Source of the DNA: Abditibacteriaceae bacterium
GTDB lineage: Bacteria; Armatimonadota; Abditibacteriia; Abditibacteriales; Abditibacteriaceae
NCBI GenBank assembly: GCA_019239895.1
Contig: JAFAZH010000013.1
Location: forward strand, 1-64,000
Direction of reading: 5' to 3'
Length of the DNA stretch: 64,000 nucleotides
Part shown: positions 1 to 8,429 of the stretch, piece by piece
Layout: every line of letters begins with the position of its first letter
Position numbering within the stretch: the stretch's first letter is position 1
Notes under the pieces: generated by a model
Told to the model about the DNA's origin: nothing
What the model saw: the letters and a program-made list of their open reading frames with translations, nothing else
The model's database searches: none
Made by a program: the position numbers and the translations under genes

Positions 1-1
1 G

Positions 2-3000
2 TTGAGCAATGCGGGCACCGGCACCTGGAGCGGTGGCGGCAACATCGATGTGGAAAATAGTGCGGCCATCAACAACAGCGGCACGTTCACCGTGCAGACG
101 GATGCCTCCATAGTGCATGTGACTGGCAACCTGTCCTCCTTCAATAATAGCGGCACTCTGGGGTTCGCGGGGGCGACGCGCGTCCTGCCTCTCGGTGCGA
201 ACTTCGTTCAATCGGCTACTGGGGTTCTCAACATGCGTATCTCCGGGATCACGAAGTTCGATCAGATCCAGGCTGGCGGCACGGTCGCACTGGATGGTAC
301 CCTCAACGTGACGGAGATCAGCGGATTTATCGCCGATGCCGCTACGAGCTTTCCCCTCATTACCCATCCATCAGGTGCGCGCAGCGGTGTCTTTGCCGAC
401 GTCGAAGGTGCCGCTAACATAGCGTATAATCCGAATGACGTAAGTGTTTCAGGCGTCGGGCAACCTGCGCCACCGACTATCTCTAATTTCATCCCGGCGG
501 CCGGGCCAGTGGGCACCACAGTAACGATCAACGGCACCCACTTCAGCGGCATCACCGCGGTTACATTCAACGGAACCGCAGCCACGTTTACCGTAGTCTC
601 TCCCACGCAGATTACCACGCAGGTGCCCGCTGGTGCGAGCACTGGCCGCATTCGCGTGACGAACGCCGCTGGCACAGGTACCAGCAGCACCGACTTCGTC
701 GTCAGCACCATTACGCTGAGTGTCAGTCCCAACACGTTCAGTGAAGGGGCGGGAGCCAATGCCGCGACAGGCACCGTCACGCTCAATGCTGCGATTGGCA
801 GCGATGTTAATATCGCCATCGCCAGCGATAACACGAACTTAGTGACGGTTACTCCCGGCAGTGTCACCATTCCTGCCGGTCAAACCACAGCCTCCTTCGC
901 CGTCGGAGCCGTGGATAATGCAGTAGCGGGAGCCAATCCGCCAGTGCATATCACAGCCACCGCGCAGAATGTAAGCATCAACCCCAGTAGCACTACGGTG
1001 AACGTCACCGATAACGATAGCCCCGGCATCACCGTCACGCCTACGGGTGGCCTGTTTACGAAAGAGAATGGCCAGACCGATAGCTTCTCGGTGCGCCTGA
1101 ATAGCCAGCCAACAGATAATGTGACCATTGCCCTATCCAGTAGCAATACTCAGGAAGGCACGGTGTCTCCGACGACTTTAGTCTTCACGCCGCAAAACTG
1201 GAACAGCTTCCAGAAAGTCACCGTCACAGGGGTGCCGGATGGCCTGGCCGATGGCGACCAGAATTACACTATTATCACCGCTCCGGCAGTGAGTAACGAT
1301 CCTAACTACAACGGGATGAATGCCCCCGATGTGGGTGCCACTAATGTTAATGTGGATGTGCCGACGCTGACGCTCACGCTCAACGATAGCACCTCTTATC
1401 CTCTGCAAGTAACCGAGGGTGCCACTGTCACTGGCAAGGTGACTTGCAATGTACCGCATAGCGGTAATCTGGTGGTATTACTGGGTAGCAGTAGCCCTGA
1501 CGGGACGATTAACGTCCCCGGCAGTGTCCCCATTCCGGCAGGACAGACTGCGGCCACCTTCACCATCACCACGACGGATGACGCACTGGCGCAGGGCACC
1601 CGTAACACCACCATTACGGCGAAGACTCAGGATAACGCATTGAGTGATGCCAAAGCCTTAGCGGTGCTGGATAACGACACGCCGCAGCTTAGCCTCACCC
1701 TCGGTGCGGCTCAACTCGTGGGATCGAAGAACCTCCGATCCCAGGAAGGTGTGCCCGTAACCGGAACGCTCACCCGCAACACCATTGGGGCAGCGACGGT
1801 TACGCTGTCCAGCAGCAACCCGGCAGTGCCAGTGCCCGCTACAGCCACTTTCGCCGCCGGGCAACTGACCACGACCTTCACCATTGTGACCACTGATGAC
1901 CAGGTGGCGCAGGACGACCGTACCACAACCATCACCGCAACGTCGCAGGGTCTCAGCGACAGCGCCATCTTGACCGTTGTGGATAATGACGTACCAACCC
2001 TGTCCTTGAAGCTGGCTCAGACCACCATCTCCGAGACGGGCAGCACGGTGGCCACGCTGACACGCAACACGCCCAACGACCAGCCGCTAGAGGTCAGCCT
2101 GAGCATCGCCAATACCGTTACGGGTCAGGCGGCTCCGGCCAAATTCACCGATAATGGTGGTAACGCCATCACCAGTATCACTATTCCAGCGGGCAGCGAC
2201 TCCGTAACTTTCAAGGTGGTCGGCGTGGATGATGGCGTGGTGACAACGGCCAACAAGACGGGCACGATTTCGGCGAAGGCGACGACAGCCACCGAAACCC
2301 TGACGGCGACGCCAGTCACCATTACAGTTACTAACAGCGATGTTGCGCCGCCGCCGATTCCGGCTCCGACGATTAGCAGCCTGAGTCCGGCCAGTGGGCC
2401 AGTGGGTAGCCTGGTGACGATTAATGGAACGAATCTCGATGGCGCGACCGTTAAGTTTGGCACAGTGGTGGCTACGGTCAGTGCGGCACTCTCCTCGGCC
2501 ACGCAGTTAGTGGTGACAGTGCCAACCGGAGTCAAGGTGGGCAGCACCACGGTGGCCGTAACCACACCTTCTGGCAGTGCCAGCAAAGCCTTTACGGTCA
2601 CGCCTCCGCCCACCCAGACCTTCAGCATCAGCGGTTCGGTGCTGCAAGGCACCAAGGGTGTCGCGGGTGCTAAAGTGCTGCTGATTCCCGTCACTGGCCC
2701 GCTCACCTTGCCCACGATCCAGGGCATTGTGCTGAACGTGCTGCGTGCTCCAACCCTTGTTACGCAAGTGGCGGTGGATGCACACGGCAACTATAGCTTC
2801 AAGGGCCTCGCGCCTGGCAGCTATCTGGTAGCACCTTACAAACCGGGCACGGCCTTTACCACCACTCCCTACCGCACCGGTGCGGCCCTGGTGCCTTACA
2901 AGGTCATCACGGTGACAGCGGCCAGGATAGGTGATGTGCTGGGCGTTAACTTCCTGGCACAGAAGGTGGATAGCGTCAAGCCAGTGGTGACGGTGGTCAA

Positions 3001-3733
3001 TCCCGGTGGTAAAGCCGTCTTCACGCCCACCAGTGTGCCCACCGCCACCGGTGTAGCGACTGATGCGGATAGTGGTGTGCTGGGTGTTGGGGTGGTGCTA
3101 GCGCAGGTCAATAGCCTCAGCTTGACCAGCCTCAAGGTCAGCTTCTACAACTGGGTCACCAACCGCTTTGATGCCCCCACGACTCTCACCTTGAGCAGCA
3201 ACCCATTGGCTGCCCTCAAGCCTGAAGAGATCAAAGTAGCACCGCTGACGGGCACTCCGGCCAAGAGCAATTGGAGTCTGGCCCTGCCGCATACCTTGAA
3301 TGCAGGCAGCTACCGGGTGATTCCTCTGGCCGTGGATAAGGCATTGAACCTGGGCTATCCTTCAATTATTACCTCACAGGGCAACTTCACTGTCACCAGT
3401 GCCCTCAGCACGGCGCAGGCTCCTGCCGCAGTATCCCCGGTGCAACTCTCGACAGGCACAGCGAGTGTGGCAAAGGGCAGCGTGACGTTGAAGTTCATCG
3501 GTGGCTTAGATGCCGATACCGCCAGTGATGCTGCGCATTACACGGTTGCAGTTAATGGCGATGCGGTGCCAGTGGAGAGTGCCGGTTATGATGCTACCAA
3601 CCACTCTGTCACGCTGAGTTTGCCCGAAGGGGCGTTGCAAAATGGTGACAGGGTGGTGGTCAGTTGGCAGGGCTTACTCGATGAACAAGGTCGCACCCTG
3701 GACGGGAAAACCAATGCCTTAAATGCTCACTAA
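2..3733 (+). CDS. Giant secreted Calx-beta/IPT surface protein, 5' end outside window
   Basis: The reading frame is open to the left edge, so the true start and any signal peptide lie outside the window. In order, the visible 1243 residues hold: the end of a low-complexity beta-rich region (Asn/Gly/Thr rungs such as NNSGTF, about 1-150); an IPT/TIG domain (about 157-235); five Calx-beta-like repeats (about 238-785), seen from recurring TLTL starts and DND ends; a second IPT/TIG domain (about 788-870); a carboxypeptidase-regulatory-like fold (about 875-985); an Ig-like domain; and a terminal domain from about 1133. These families are extracellular adhesion and scaffold modules, so a surface role is inferred. 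The last three units recur in the proteins ending at 7970, 20097 and 49074. Its start matches the middle of the next gene, so the two are tandem paralogues. A hairpin at 3778-3811 follows the stop. Confidence 0.8.
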   Translation: MSNAGTGTWSGGGNIDVENSAAINNSGTFTVQTDASIVHVTGNLSSFNNSGTLGFAGATRVLPLGANFVQSATGVLNMRISGITKFDQIQAGGTVALDGTLNVTEISGFIADAATSFPLITHPSGARSGVFADVEGAANIAYNPNDVSVSGVGQPAPPTISNFIPAAGPVGTTVTINGTHFSGITAVTFNGTAATFTVVSPTQITTQVPAGASTGRIRVTNAAGTGTSSTDFVVSTITLSVSPNTFSEGAGANAATGTVTLNAAIGSDVNIAIASDNTNLVTVTPGSVTIPAGQTTASFAVGAVDNAVAGANPPVHITATAQNVSINPSSTTVNVTDNDSPGITVTPTGGLFTKENGQTDSFSVRLNSQPTDNVTIALSSSNTQEGTVSPTTLVFTPQNWNSFQKVTVTGVPDGLADGDQNYTIITAPAVSNDPNYNGMNAPDVGATNVNVDVPTLTLTLNDSTSYPLQVTEGATVTGKVTCNVPHSGNLVVLLGSSSPDGTINVPGSVPIPAGQTAATFTITTTDDALAQGTRNTTITAKTQDNALSDAKALAVLDNDTPQLSLTLGAAQLVGSKNLRSQEGVPVTGTLTRNTIGAATVTLSSSNPAVPVPATATFAAGQLTTTFTIVTTDDQVAQDDRTTTITATSQGLSDSAILTVVDNDVPTLSLKLAQTTISETGSTVATLTRNTPNDQPLEVSLSIANTVTGQAAPAKFTDNGGNAITSITIPAGSDSVTFKVVGVDDGVVTTANKTGTISAKATTATETLTATPVTITVTNSDVAPPPIPAPTISSLSPASGPVGSLVTINGTNLDGATVKFGTVVATVSAALSSATQLVVTVPTGVKVGSTTVAVTTPSGSASKAFTVTPPPTQTFSISGSVLQGTKGVAGAKVLLIPVTGPLTLPTIQGIVLNVLRAPTLVTQVAVDAHGNYSFKGLAPGSYLVAPYKPGTAFTTTPYRTGAALVPYKVITVTAARIGDVLGVNFLAQKVDSVKPVVTVVNPGGKAVFTPTSVPTATGVATDADSGVLGVGVVLAQVNSLSLTSLKVSFYNWVTNRFDAPTTLTLSSNPLAALKPEEIKVAPLTGTPAKSNWSLALPHTLNAGSYRVIPLAVDKALNLGYPSIITSQGNFTVTSALSTAQAPAAVSPVQLSTGTASVAKGSVTLKFIGGLDADTASDAAHYTVAVNGDAVPVESAGYDATNHSVTLSLPEGALQNGDRVVVSWQGLLDEQGRTLDGKTNALNAH

Positions 3734-3777
3734 ATAACTCTATGTTGGTACGCGCAGAACATGCATCAGCATAGAAT

Positions 3778-3811
3778 AGAAGGGATGCCTCCAAGTGGAG
3801 GCATCCCTTCT
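3778..3811 (+). terminator. Hairpin terminator after the first surface-protein gene
   Basis: A perfect 16-bp stem (3778-3793 with 3796-3811) has a 2-nt loop. It lies 45 bases after the stop codon at 3731-3733. The stem is GC-rich at its core (GATGCCTCCA). Only a short T-containing run follows, so it is a plausible but not textbook intrinsic terminator. Confidence 0.6.
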
Positions 3812-3858
3812 TGACTTAGAGGTTCTAACGAAATGAAATGAGCCATGTCGTAGAAGTT

Positions 3859-3948
3859 ACCCGTCATGTTGAGCTAAGAAACATCTTGTTAGTGATAGTC
3901 TTTCCTCACTGCTAAGCACGAGATGTTTCTTAGCTCAACATGACGGGT
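3859..3948. repeat. Fold-back element A, 28-bp perfect arms
   Basis: Bases 3859-3886 are the exact reverse complement of 3921-3948, and the 34-base spacer pairs partly. The arm reads CATGTTGAGC then GAAACATCT. The same words occur in the inner arms of the element at 27220-27405, and a related form (CATTTCGA then GAGAAATCTT) in the elements at 12905-13009 and 21844-21950. I take these as one family of palindromic repeats. Confidence 0.85.
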
Positions 3949-4004
3949 CTCTGAAGGTTGCTCTCTCCTCTTTTGTTAGGCATCTTAGTCCTTCGTTCTG
4001 TATT

Positions 4005-4033
4005 TTGATAATTTTATATGTGCAGACTATAAT
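4005..4033 (+). promoter_or_regulatory. Sigma-70-type promoter for the second surface-protein gene
   Basis: The -35 box TTGATA (4005-4010) and the perfect -10 box TATAAT (4028-4033) are exactly 17 bases apart. Transcription would start near 4040, which gives a leader of about 245 nt before the ATG at 4287. Confidence 0.7.
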
Positions 4034-4039
4034 GGCCGT

Positions 4040-4286
4040 AGCTCCGCTCATTACCCGTATAAGGGCATTAACTCGCATACTATGACAGTGGCAATATTAT
4101 AGTAGACTGAAGTTATTCAACTGTTCAGCCATTGCTTGAGAAAGTTCCCCGGCTAAAAGTCCGACTCCAACGTCCTGTGCCCGCTTTCATTGCTCTCAGC
4201 TTTGCTGGTTATGGCGCAACGTAAGCTTTGGGTGCTATGCCCCAGGCAGCATGAGCAGGTAAAGCAAAATCTGTGAAAGGTTCCAA
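4040..4286 (+). promoter_or_regulatory. Long structured leader of unknown function
   Basis: The predicted leader can form a hairpin from CTGAAGTT pairing with AACTGTTCAG (about 4109-4130). A second, longer imperfect stem has GCTTT and AAAGC at its ends (about 4199-4266). The segment around 4140-4160 (GAGAAAG then CCCCGGCTAA) resembles part of the class I cyclic-di-GMP riboswitch, but I cannot fit the whole consensus. A ribosome binding site (GAAAGG) lies six bases before the ATG. The riboswitch idea is only a possibility. Confidence 0.25.
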
Positions 4287-5168
4287 ATGTTCAGAACTGC
4301 TTCGCATGAGATGTTCAAACTCAAATTGTTAGGTCTGTTGCGTCCCTTAATGGTGGCAGGCATGATTTTGTTAGGTGCAGGTGTAGTTCACGCCGCGACT
4401 TACACCTACACAGGCAACTCCAACACTTATCTGGATAGCAACGGCTCCTGCGCGGCGGGCGGCGGTGGTACCAACCTCTGGAGCGACCCGCGCAACTGGG
4501 CGCCACCTTGCGGCAACGCTGGCCCGCCCGGCCCCGGCGACAGCGCCACCATTGGCGATTTCACCGTCAACGTGGATACCAACGTCACCGTCGGCGACCT
4601 GACTTTCAGCCCGGCAGCAACTTCCGGCAATGCCATCTATGTCAGCAACAATGCGACGCTGACCAGCACCGGCACCTTCACCTGGATCGCGGGTGGTTTA
4701 GGCAATGCTCCCGGCTACGGCGTCACTACCCCCAGCGGCACATTTCACATTGCGCCCGGCGGACAGTGGGTGATCAGCGGCGCGGCGGATAAACGCTTCT
4801 CTGAGTCGTTTGATACAGTCATCAACGATGGCAGTGCCACCTGGAGCGGGGGCAACATTCACCTGTATCAGTCTGGAAATAAGCCAGCAATCACCAATAA
4901 CGGCACCTTCACGGCGACTACGGATGCGAGTTTGATTGAAGATACGGCCATCGGCCTTGACCCAATTGGTTTTGTGAACAACGGCACCTTTCGTAAGACA
5001 GGCGGGGGCGGCATAACCAACGTTAGCTGGGCCTTTACTAATCATGGCCTTGTAGATGCTCAGATGGGCAGCATCGCCCTTGCTGGTGGCATCGAGAATG
5101 GCGGCATGAATGGTTATGCCCACATTCACGACGGCACCTTTAATGCCGCCGCAGGCGCAACTGGTTGA
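4287..5168 (+). CDS. Surface-protein gene, N-terminal fragment with signal peptide
   Basis: The ATG has a GAAAGG ribosome binding site six bases upstream. The protein opens with a long n-region, a hydrophobic core and an Ala-x-Ala-like site near VHAA (about residue 36), so it is exported. The rest is low-complexity beta-rungs with repeated NNGTF and TWSGG words, as in autotransporter-like beta-helices. The frame ends at a TGA created by an apparent one-base insertion in the CTGG run near 5160. Similar sequence continues without a break in the next frame. Confidence 0.65.
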   Translation: MFRTASHEMFKLKLLGLLRPLMVAGMILLGAGVVHAATYTYTGNSNTYLDSNGSCAAGGGGTNLWSDPRNWAPPCGNAGPPGPGDSATIGDFTVNVDTNVTVGDLTFSPAATSGNAIYVSNNATLTSTGTFTWIAGGLGNAPGYGVTTPSGTFHIAPGGQWVISGAADKRFSESFDTVINDGSATWSGGNIHLYQSGNKPAITNNGTFTATTDASLIEDTAIGLDPIGFVNNGTFRKTGGGGITNVSWAFTNHGLVDAQMGSIALAGGIENGGMNGYAHIHDGTFNAAAGATG

Positions 5169-6453
5169 CTTCGCGGGGAATACGCATTTAGTAGGCGACG
5201 CTACACGCTTCACGGGTGCAGGTCGGGTGCGGCTAACTGCGGGCATCTTGCAAACGGCAGGCAATGCTCAAATCGGCACGCCGACCGCGCCAGGCAACTT
5301 CGAGATTGCTGGCGGCGGTCTTAATCCTGGCAGCAATTCGGGCGGGCAGGGCATCACGCCAACGGGTAGCCTGGTGTGTAGTTCTGGCAGCACGCTTTAT
5401 CTGACGGGCGGCAACATTGGTGGGCCGATTAATGTGCAAGCGGGTGGCACCGCCAACTGGACAGGCGGCGAACTCGACGGCATCTGGAACATTGCTGCCA
5501 GTGGTGCCATTCTCAACATCGGTGGCACCGGCACGCGCACCATTCAGGCTTACGGGTTGGCTAATTATGGCAACCAGAACCTGCCAGGTGTCCTCAACAA
5601 TGCTGGCACCACTATTTGGAGCGGCACCTGCAATATTGATATTCAAAATCGCGATACCGGCACTGGCACGCGCGGGGCTATCAACAACAGCGGCACTTTT
5701 ATCGCTCAAAATGACCAGACATTCACTGGCGGCGGCACCTTCACTAACACCGGCACCTTGCGCAAGCAGGGTAGCAATGGTGTGACAAACTTCGGCGAGA
5801 CGTACTTGTCTGCTGTCTCGTTGAACAACAGCGGCACGCTGGATATTCAAAGCGGCATCCTGAGTTTGAATGCGATTAACCACAACCTACGCAGTGGGGT
5901 AGTGTTCAGTGGTGCCGGGCGCACGCGCCTCAACAGTGGCAGCTTCAACGCCGTTGGCAACTTCTCCTTTGCCAACGGCGGCACCTTTGAACTGGCTGGC
6001 GGCAACCTGAGCGCACCGGGGGGCAGCACGGCAGTCGCGCCTGCAACCTTTGGCGACTCCGGCACATTTCTCTGGACGGGCGGCGAAATTGACGCTGTGG
6101 TGAATATTGGTTCCGCCACAAGTCTCAGCATGAGCAGCACGGCGGATAAAACTCTCAACGGCTACGGGCAGGGCAACTACGGCAATGTGAATCAACCCGG
6201 CATCCTCAACAACGCTGGCACGGCCACCTGGACGGGTGCCAGTAATATCGTAGGCCAGAATGGAGGGAATTTTGGTGCTCTCTTCAACAACCAGATCGGC
6301 GGCGTTTTCAACGCGCAGAGCGGCGCTGGCTTTAACGCGAACTTCTCCAACGCAGGCATTGTCAACATCGGCAGCGCGAGCAGCCTAACCGTCCCCGGTG
6401 TCTTCAAACTGGGAGTAACTTTATGCAGACCTCCAGGGGAACCCTTAACGTGA
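5143..6453 (+). CDS. Surface-protein gene, middle fragment
   Basis: This continues the beta-rung region of the split gene in a different frame. Words such as TNTGTLRK, NNAGTATWTG and GGTFELAGG repeat about every 60-80 residues. The ATG at 5110 or 5143 is probably not a real start, because upstream sequence in the first frame is the natural N-terminal continuation. After about 6410 this frame no longer resembles the paralogue, whereas the third frame does. Confidence 0.55.
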   Translation: MPPQAQLVDFAGNTHLVGDATRFTGAGRVRLTAGILQTAGNAQIGTPTAPGNFEIAGGGLNPGSNSGGQGITPTGSLVCSSGSTLYLTGGNIGGPINVQAGGTANWTGGELDGIWNIAASGAILNIGGTGTRTIQAYGLANYGNQNLPGVLNNAGTTIWSGTCNIDIQNRDTGTGTRGAINNSGTFIAQNDQTFTGGGTFTNTGTLRKQGSNGVTNFGETYLSAVSLNNSGTLDIQSGILSLNAINHNLRSGVVFSGAGRTRLNSGSFNAVGNFSFANGGTFELAGGNLSAPGGSTAVAPATFGDSGTFLWTGGEIDAVVNIGSATSLSMSSTADKTLNGYGQGNYGNVNQPGILNNAGTATWTGASNIVGQNGGNFGALFNNQIGGVFNAQSGAGFNANFSNAGIVNIGSASSLTVPGVFKLGVTLCRPPGEPLT

Positions 6454-7970
6454 AGCTGGGCGGCATCAGTGCGGGCACCCAGTTCGATCAACTGGAAATT
6501 AGCGGTGGCAGCGCCACCTTGGGCGGCACCTTAAACGTAAGTCTTATTAACGGCTTTCATCCGGCGGCTACAACTCGGTTCAAGATCATCAGCGGTACTT
6601 ACAGCGGACGCTTTGCAACCGTGAATGGCCCCTTCACCGTTGATTATGCCAGCGATGGCGTGTATCTCAAGCTCAACACGGTGGCACCGCTGATTACGAG
6701 TTTCACCCCTGGCAGCGGCTTAGTTGGCGCAACTGTGACCATCAGCGGCACCAACCTAAGCGGTGCTACCGTCTTCTTCAATGGTGTGCGTGCAACGCTG
6801 AACACTGCCCAATCTTCGGCCTCCCGCCTGGTAGTGACGGTGCCGAATGGCGCAACGACTGGCCCCATTCAGGTCGTCACCAGTAAGGGTAGCTTTACCA
6901 GTGCCACTAAATTCACCGTGACCCAAATAGTGCGCTATATCATCAGTGGCAGCATTAGCAGCGGCACGGCTCCCATTCCTGGGGTGAGTGGCCCGGTGCC
7001 CAACGTGCCTGTCTTCTTGCTCACCCGCACGAACTTGTCCGCTCTGGCAGCCGTGCTTTCCAACCCGGCTTTAATAGCGAACAGTGCAGCTCTTATCAGC
7101 CGCACCACCACTAATGCAGCCGGACAGTATAGCTTCAGTGCCTTGCCTGGCTCCTACTATGTGGTGCCCGCTCAACCCGGTGTCTTCTTCACCTCTGCCT
7201 TTCGCGCGGTGACGGTGAGTAATGCCGCTGTGCCCAATCAGAACTTCTCCGGTGCGGGGGTAGATAATACGGCTCCAACGGTCACCATCAGCACGGCCAC
7301 GGCGACGACTGCCAATGGTAAGGCAAGTGATGGCACCACTGGTAGTGGCATTTTGACAGTGGTGGTAACGCTGCAAAACTCGTCTAACCAGTATCTCAAC
7401 TGGACTGCCACGAGTAGCACGCCTCAATTTACAGCTAACGCCGTGGCGGGGAGTTATAAGCTTGCTAATGCTGCGGGTAGCACAACTCCGATTCTGAACC
7501 TGAATAAGATCAGTTCGCAGAGTTGGTCTGTGACACTGCCAGCCAAGTTACCCACTGGCAGTTATCGTCTCACCGTGCGGGCCATAGACCGAGCTTTTCG
7601 CATTAGCGTGCCTGCAACGCAGGTGATTGTCGTTAAAGCGGCTGCGGATGTGGCTGTGGTATCGGCTGCATCTCCGGTAGACGTATCGAGCGCCACCTTT
7701 AATGTCAGCCAGGGGAGCCTGGGCTTACGTTTCAACGGCGACTTAGAGGCTCAAAGTGCCAGTGACACCCTTCACTACACCGTTACAGTTAATGGTAACC
7801 CGGTGACGGTGGAGAGTGCCGGATATAATGCTACCAACCACTCTGTCACGCTGAGTTTGCCCGAAGGGGCGTTGCAAAATGGTGATAGGGTGGTGGTCAG
7901 TTGGCAGGGCTTACTCGATGAACAAGGTCGCACCCTGGACGGGGAAACTGGTGTATTGCCTGTTCATTAA
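6423..7970 (+). CDS. Surface-protein gene, C-terminal fragment
   Basis: From about 6411 this frame aligns with the paralogue at the window start. It carries the end of the beta-helical region, an IPT/TIG domain (about residues 80-165), a carboxypeptidase-regulatory-like domain (about 170-285), an Ig-like domain with a hydrophobic SWSVTLP strand (about 286-400) and the terminal domain (about 415-515). The ATG at 6423 is internal to the original gene. The last 137-base stretch, at 7809-7945, is almost identical at DNA level to 3573-3709. Confidence 0.65.
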   Translation: MQTSRGTLNVKLGGISAGTQFDQLEISGGSATLGGTLNVSLINGFHPAATTRFKIISGTYSGRFATVNGPFTVDYASDGVYLKLNTVAPLITSFTPGSGLVGATVTISGTNLSGATVFFNGVRATLNTAQSSASRLVVTVPNGATTGPIQVVTSKGSFTSATKFTVTQIVRYIISGSISSGTAPIPGVSGPVPNVPVFLLTRTNLSALAAVLSNPALIANSAALISRTTTNAAGQYSFSALPGSYYVVPAQPGVFFTSAFRAVTVSNAAVPNQNFSGAGVDNTAPTVTISTATATTANGKASDGTTGSGILTVVVTLQNSSNQYLNWTATSSTPQFTANAVAGSYKLANAAGSTTPILNLNKISSQSWSVTLPAKLPTGSYRLTVRAIDRAFRISVPATQVIVVKAAADVAVVSAASPVDVSSATFNVSQGSLGLRFNGDLEAQSASDTLHYTVTVNGNPVTVESAGYNATNHSVTLSLPEGALQNGDRVVVSWQGLLDEQGRTLDGETGVLPVH

Positions 7971-7987
7971 TGGTATCCGGCTCACAT

Positions 7988-8084
7988 CTATAGCACTTAG
8001 AGGATAAGAGGCTACAGACAATCTCGGTGGGCAAGTCTCCTCGTCTATCCCACCGTGTAGCCATCCACTCGCTAACTGCTATAG
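7988..8084. repeat. Fold-back element Q after the broken surface gene
   Basis: The outer arms CTATAGCA (7988-7995) and TGCTATAG (8077-8084) enclose inner arms GGCTACA/TGTAGCC (8010-8016 with 8056-8062) and CGGTGGG/CCCACCG (8025-8031 with 8049-8055). The middle is bulged. It lies 17 bases after the stop and could serve as a terminator. The GCTATAG word also occurs in the loops of the elements at 53749 and 56754. Confidence 0.6.
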
Positions 8085-8108
8085 TTCTTGTATTTAGCTT
8101 TTAGCTGT

Positions 8109-8279
8109 CAAAGTGGCTGCACTTTTATGACTTTTGAATCTCTAATGACATAATGTTGATGAACCCTCCCCCAGCCCCTCCCGTTGGAGGGGAGCTTGGT
8201 TCCTCCCCCGCTGGGGGAGGTGAGGTGGGGGTCTTTAGGTCTTTAGATTCGCAAAGATCATAAAAGTGCAGCCACTTTG
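8109..8279. repeat. Fold-back element B, nested palindromes
   Basis: Outer arms 8109-8130 and 8258-8279 are perfect 22-bp reverse complements. Inside is a second, C/G-rich palindrome, CCTCCCCCAGC (8165-8175) against its complement at 8210-8220. The inner type (runs of CCCTCCCCC) is shared with elements at 25177-25303 and 37364-37418. Confidence 0.8.
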
Positions 8280-8429
8280 GTCTGAGTGCCGTTTATTTCA
8301 AATGGGGAAGTTGCGGTTTGAGATAAATTCGTCTTAAAATGTAAATAGCATGGATGTTATTTAGTCTGCGCTTTAAAGCATAATTTATGGTCAGAGAGCT
8401 AGCCACATAAAGGGAAAGCAGGGAAAGCG

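Larger units (their letters stand above)
3734..4286. other. 553-bp intergenic region: terminator, fold-back A, strong promoter, long leader
   Basis: I see no coding sequence here. In order it holds the hairpin at 3778-3811, the inverted repeat at 3859-3948, a near-consensus promoter at 4005-4033, and about 245 bases of untranslated leader before the ATG at 4287. Confidence 0.7.
4287..7970 (+). pseudogene. Surface-protein gene broken by two compensating frameshifts
   Basis: One long gene is split across two frames. The first part (4287-5168) keeps the signal peptide. The frame shifts by +1 near 5160, continues in the second frame to 6453, and shifts back near 6410. Conceptual joining gives about 1227 residues: signal peptide, Asn/Gly/Thr-rich beta-helical rungs (about 40-750), IPT/TIG, a carboxypeptidase-regulatory-like fold, an Ig-like domain and the shared terminal domain. 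The repaired joint near 6410 (GSNFMQ) matches GANFVQ in the upstream paralogue, which confirms the intended frame. No slippery heptamer is visible at either site, so mutation or base-calling error is more likely than programmed frameshifting. If expressed, it would be a secreted surface protein. Confidence 0.7.
7971..8429. other. 459-bp intergenic region with two fold-backs
   Basis: There is no convincing gene here. It contains the inverted repeats at 7988-8084 and 8109-8279. An AT-rich stretch at about 8300-8400 probably holds the promoter of the sugar transferase gene: TTGCGG, an 18-base spacer, then TAAAAT is one weak candidate. Confidence 0.55.

Noticed and set aside
2125..2790. Long minus-strand open frame (221 codons) opposite the first surface gene
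   Set aside because: Composition (Thr/Val/Ala/Leu-rich, no recognisable motifs) is what the complement of repetitive Thr/Val/Gly coding sequence gives. Similar frames occur opposite all four giant genes.
4040..4286. Firm call of a class I cyclic-di-GMP riboswitch
   Set aside because: Only a short segment resembles the consensus. The GAAA tetraloop hairpin and its receptor are not visible in order.
5143..6453. Programmed ribosomal frameshifting in the second surface gene
   Set aside because: No slippery heptamer or downstream structure is visible at 5160 or 6410, and the two shifts have opposite directions.
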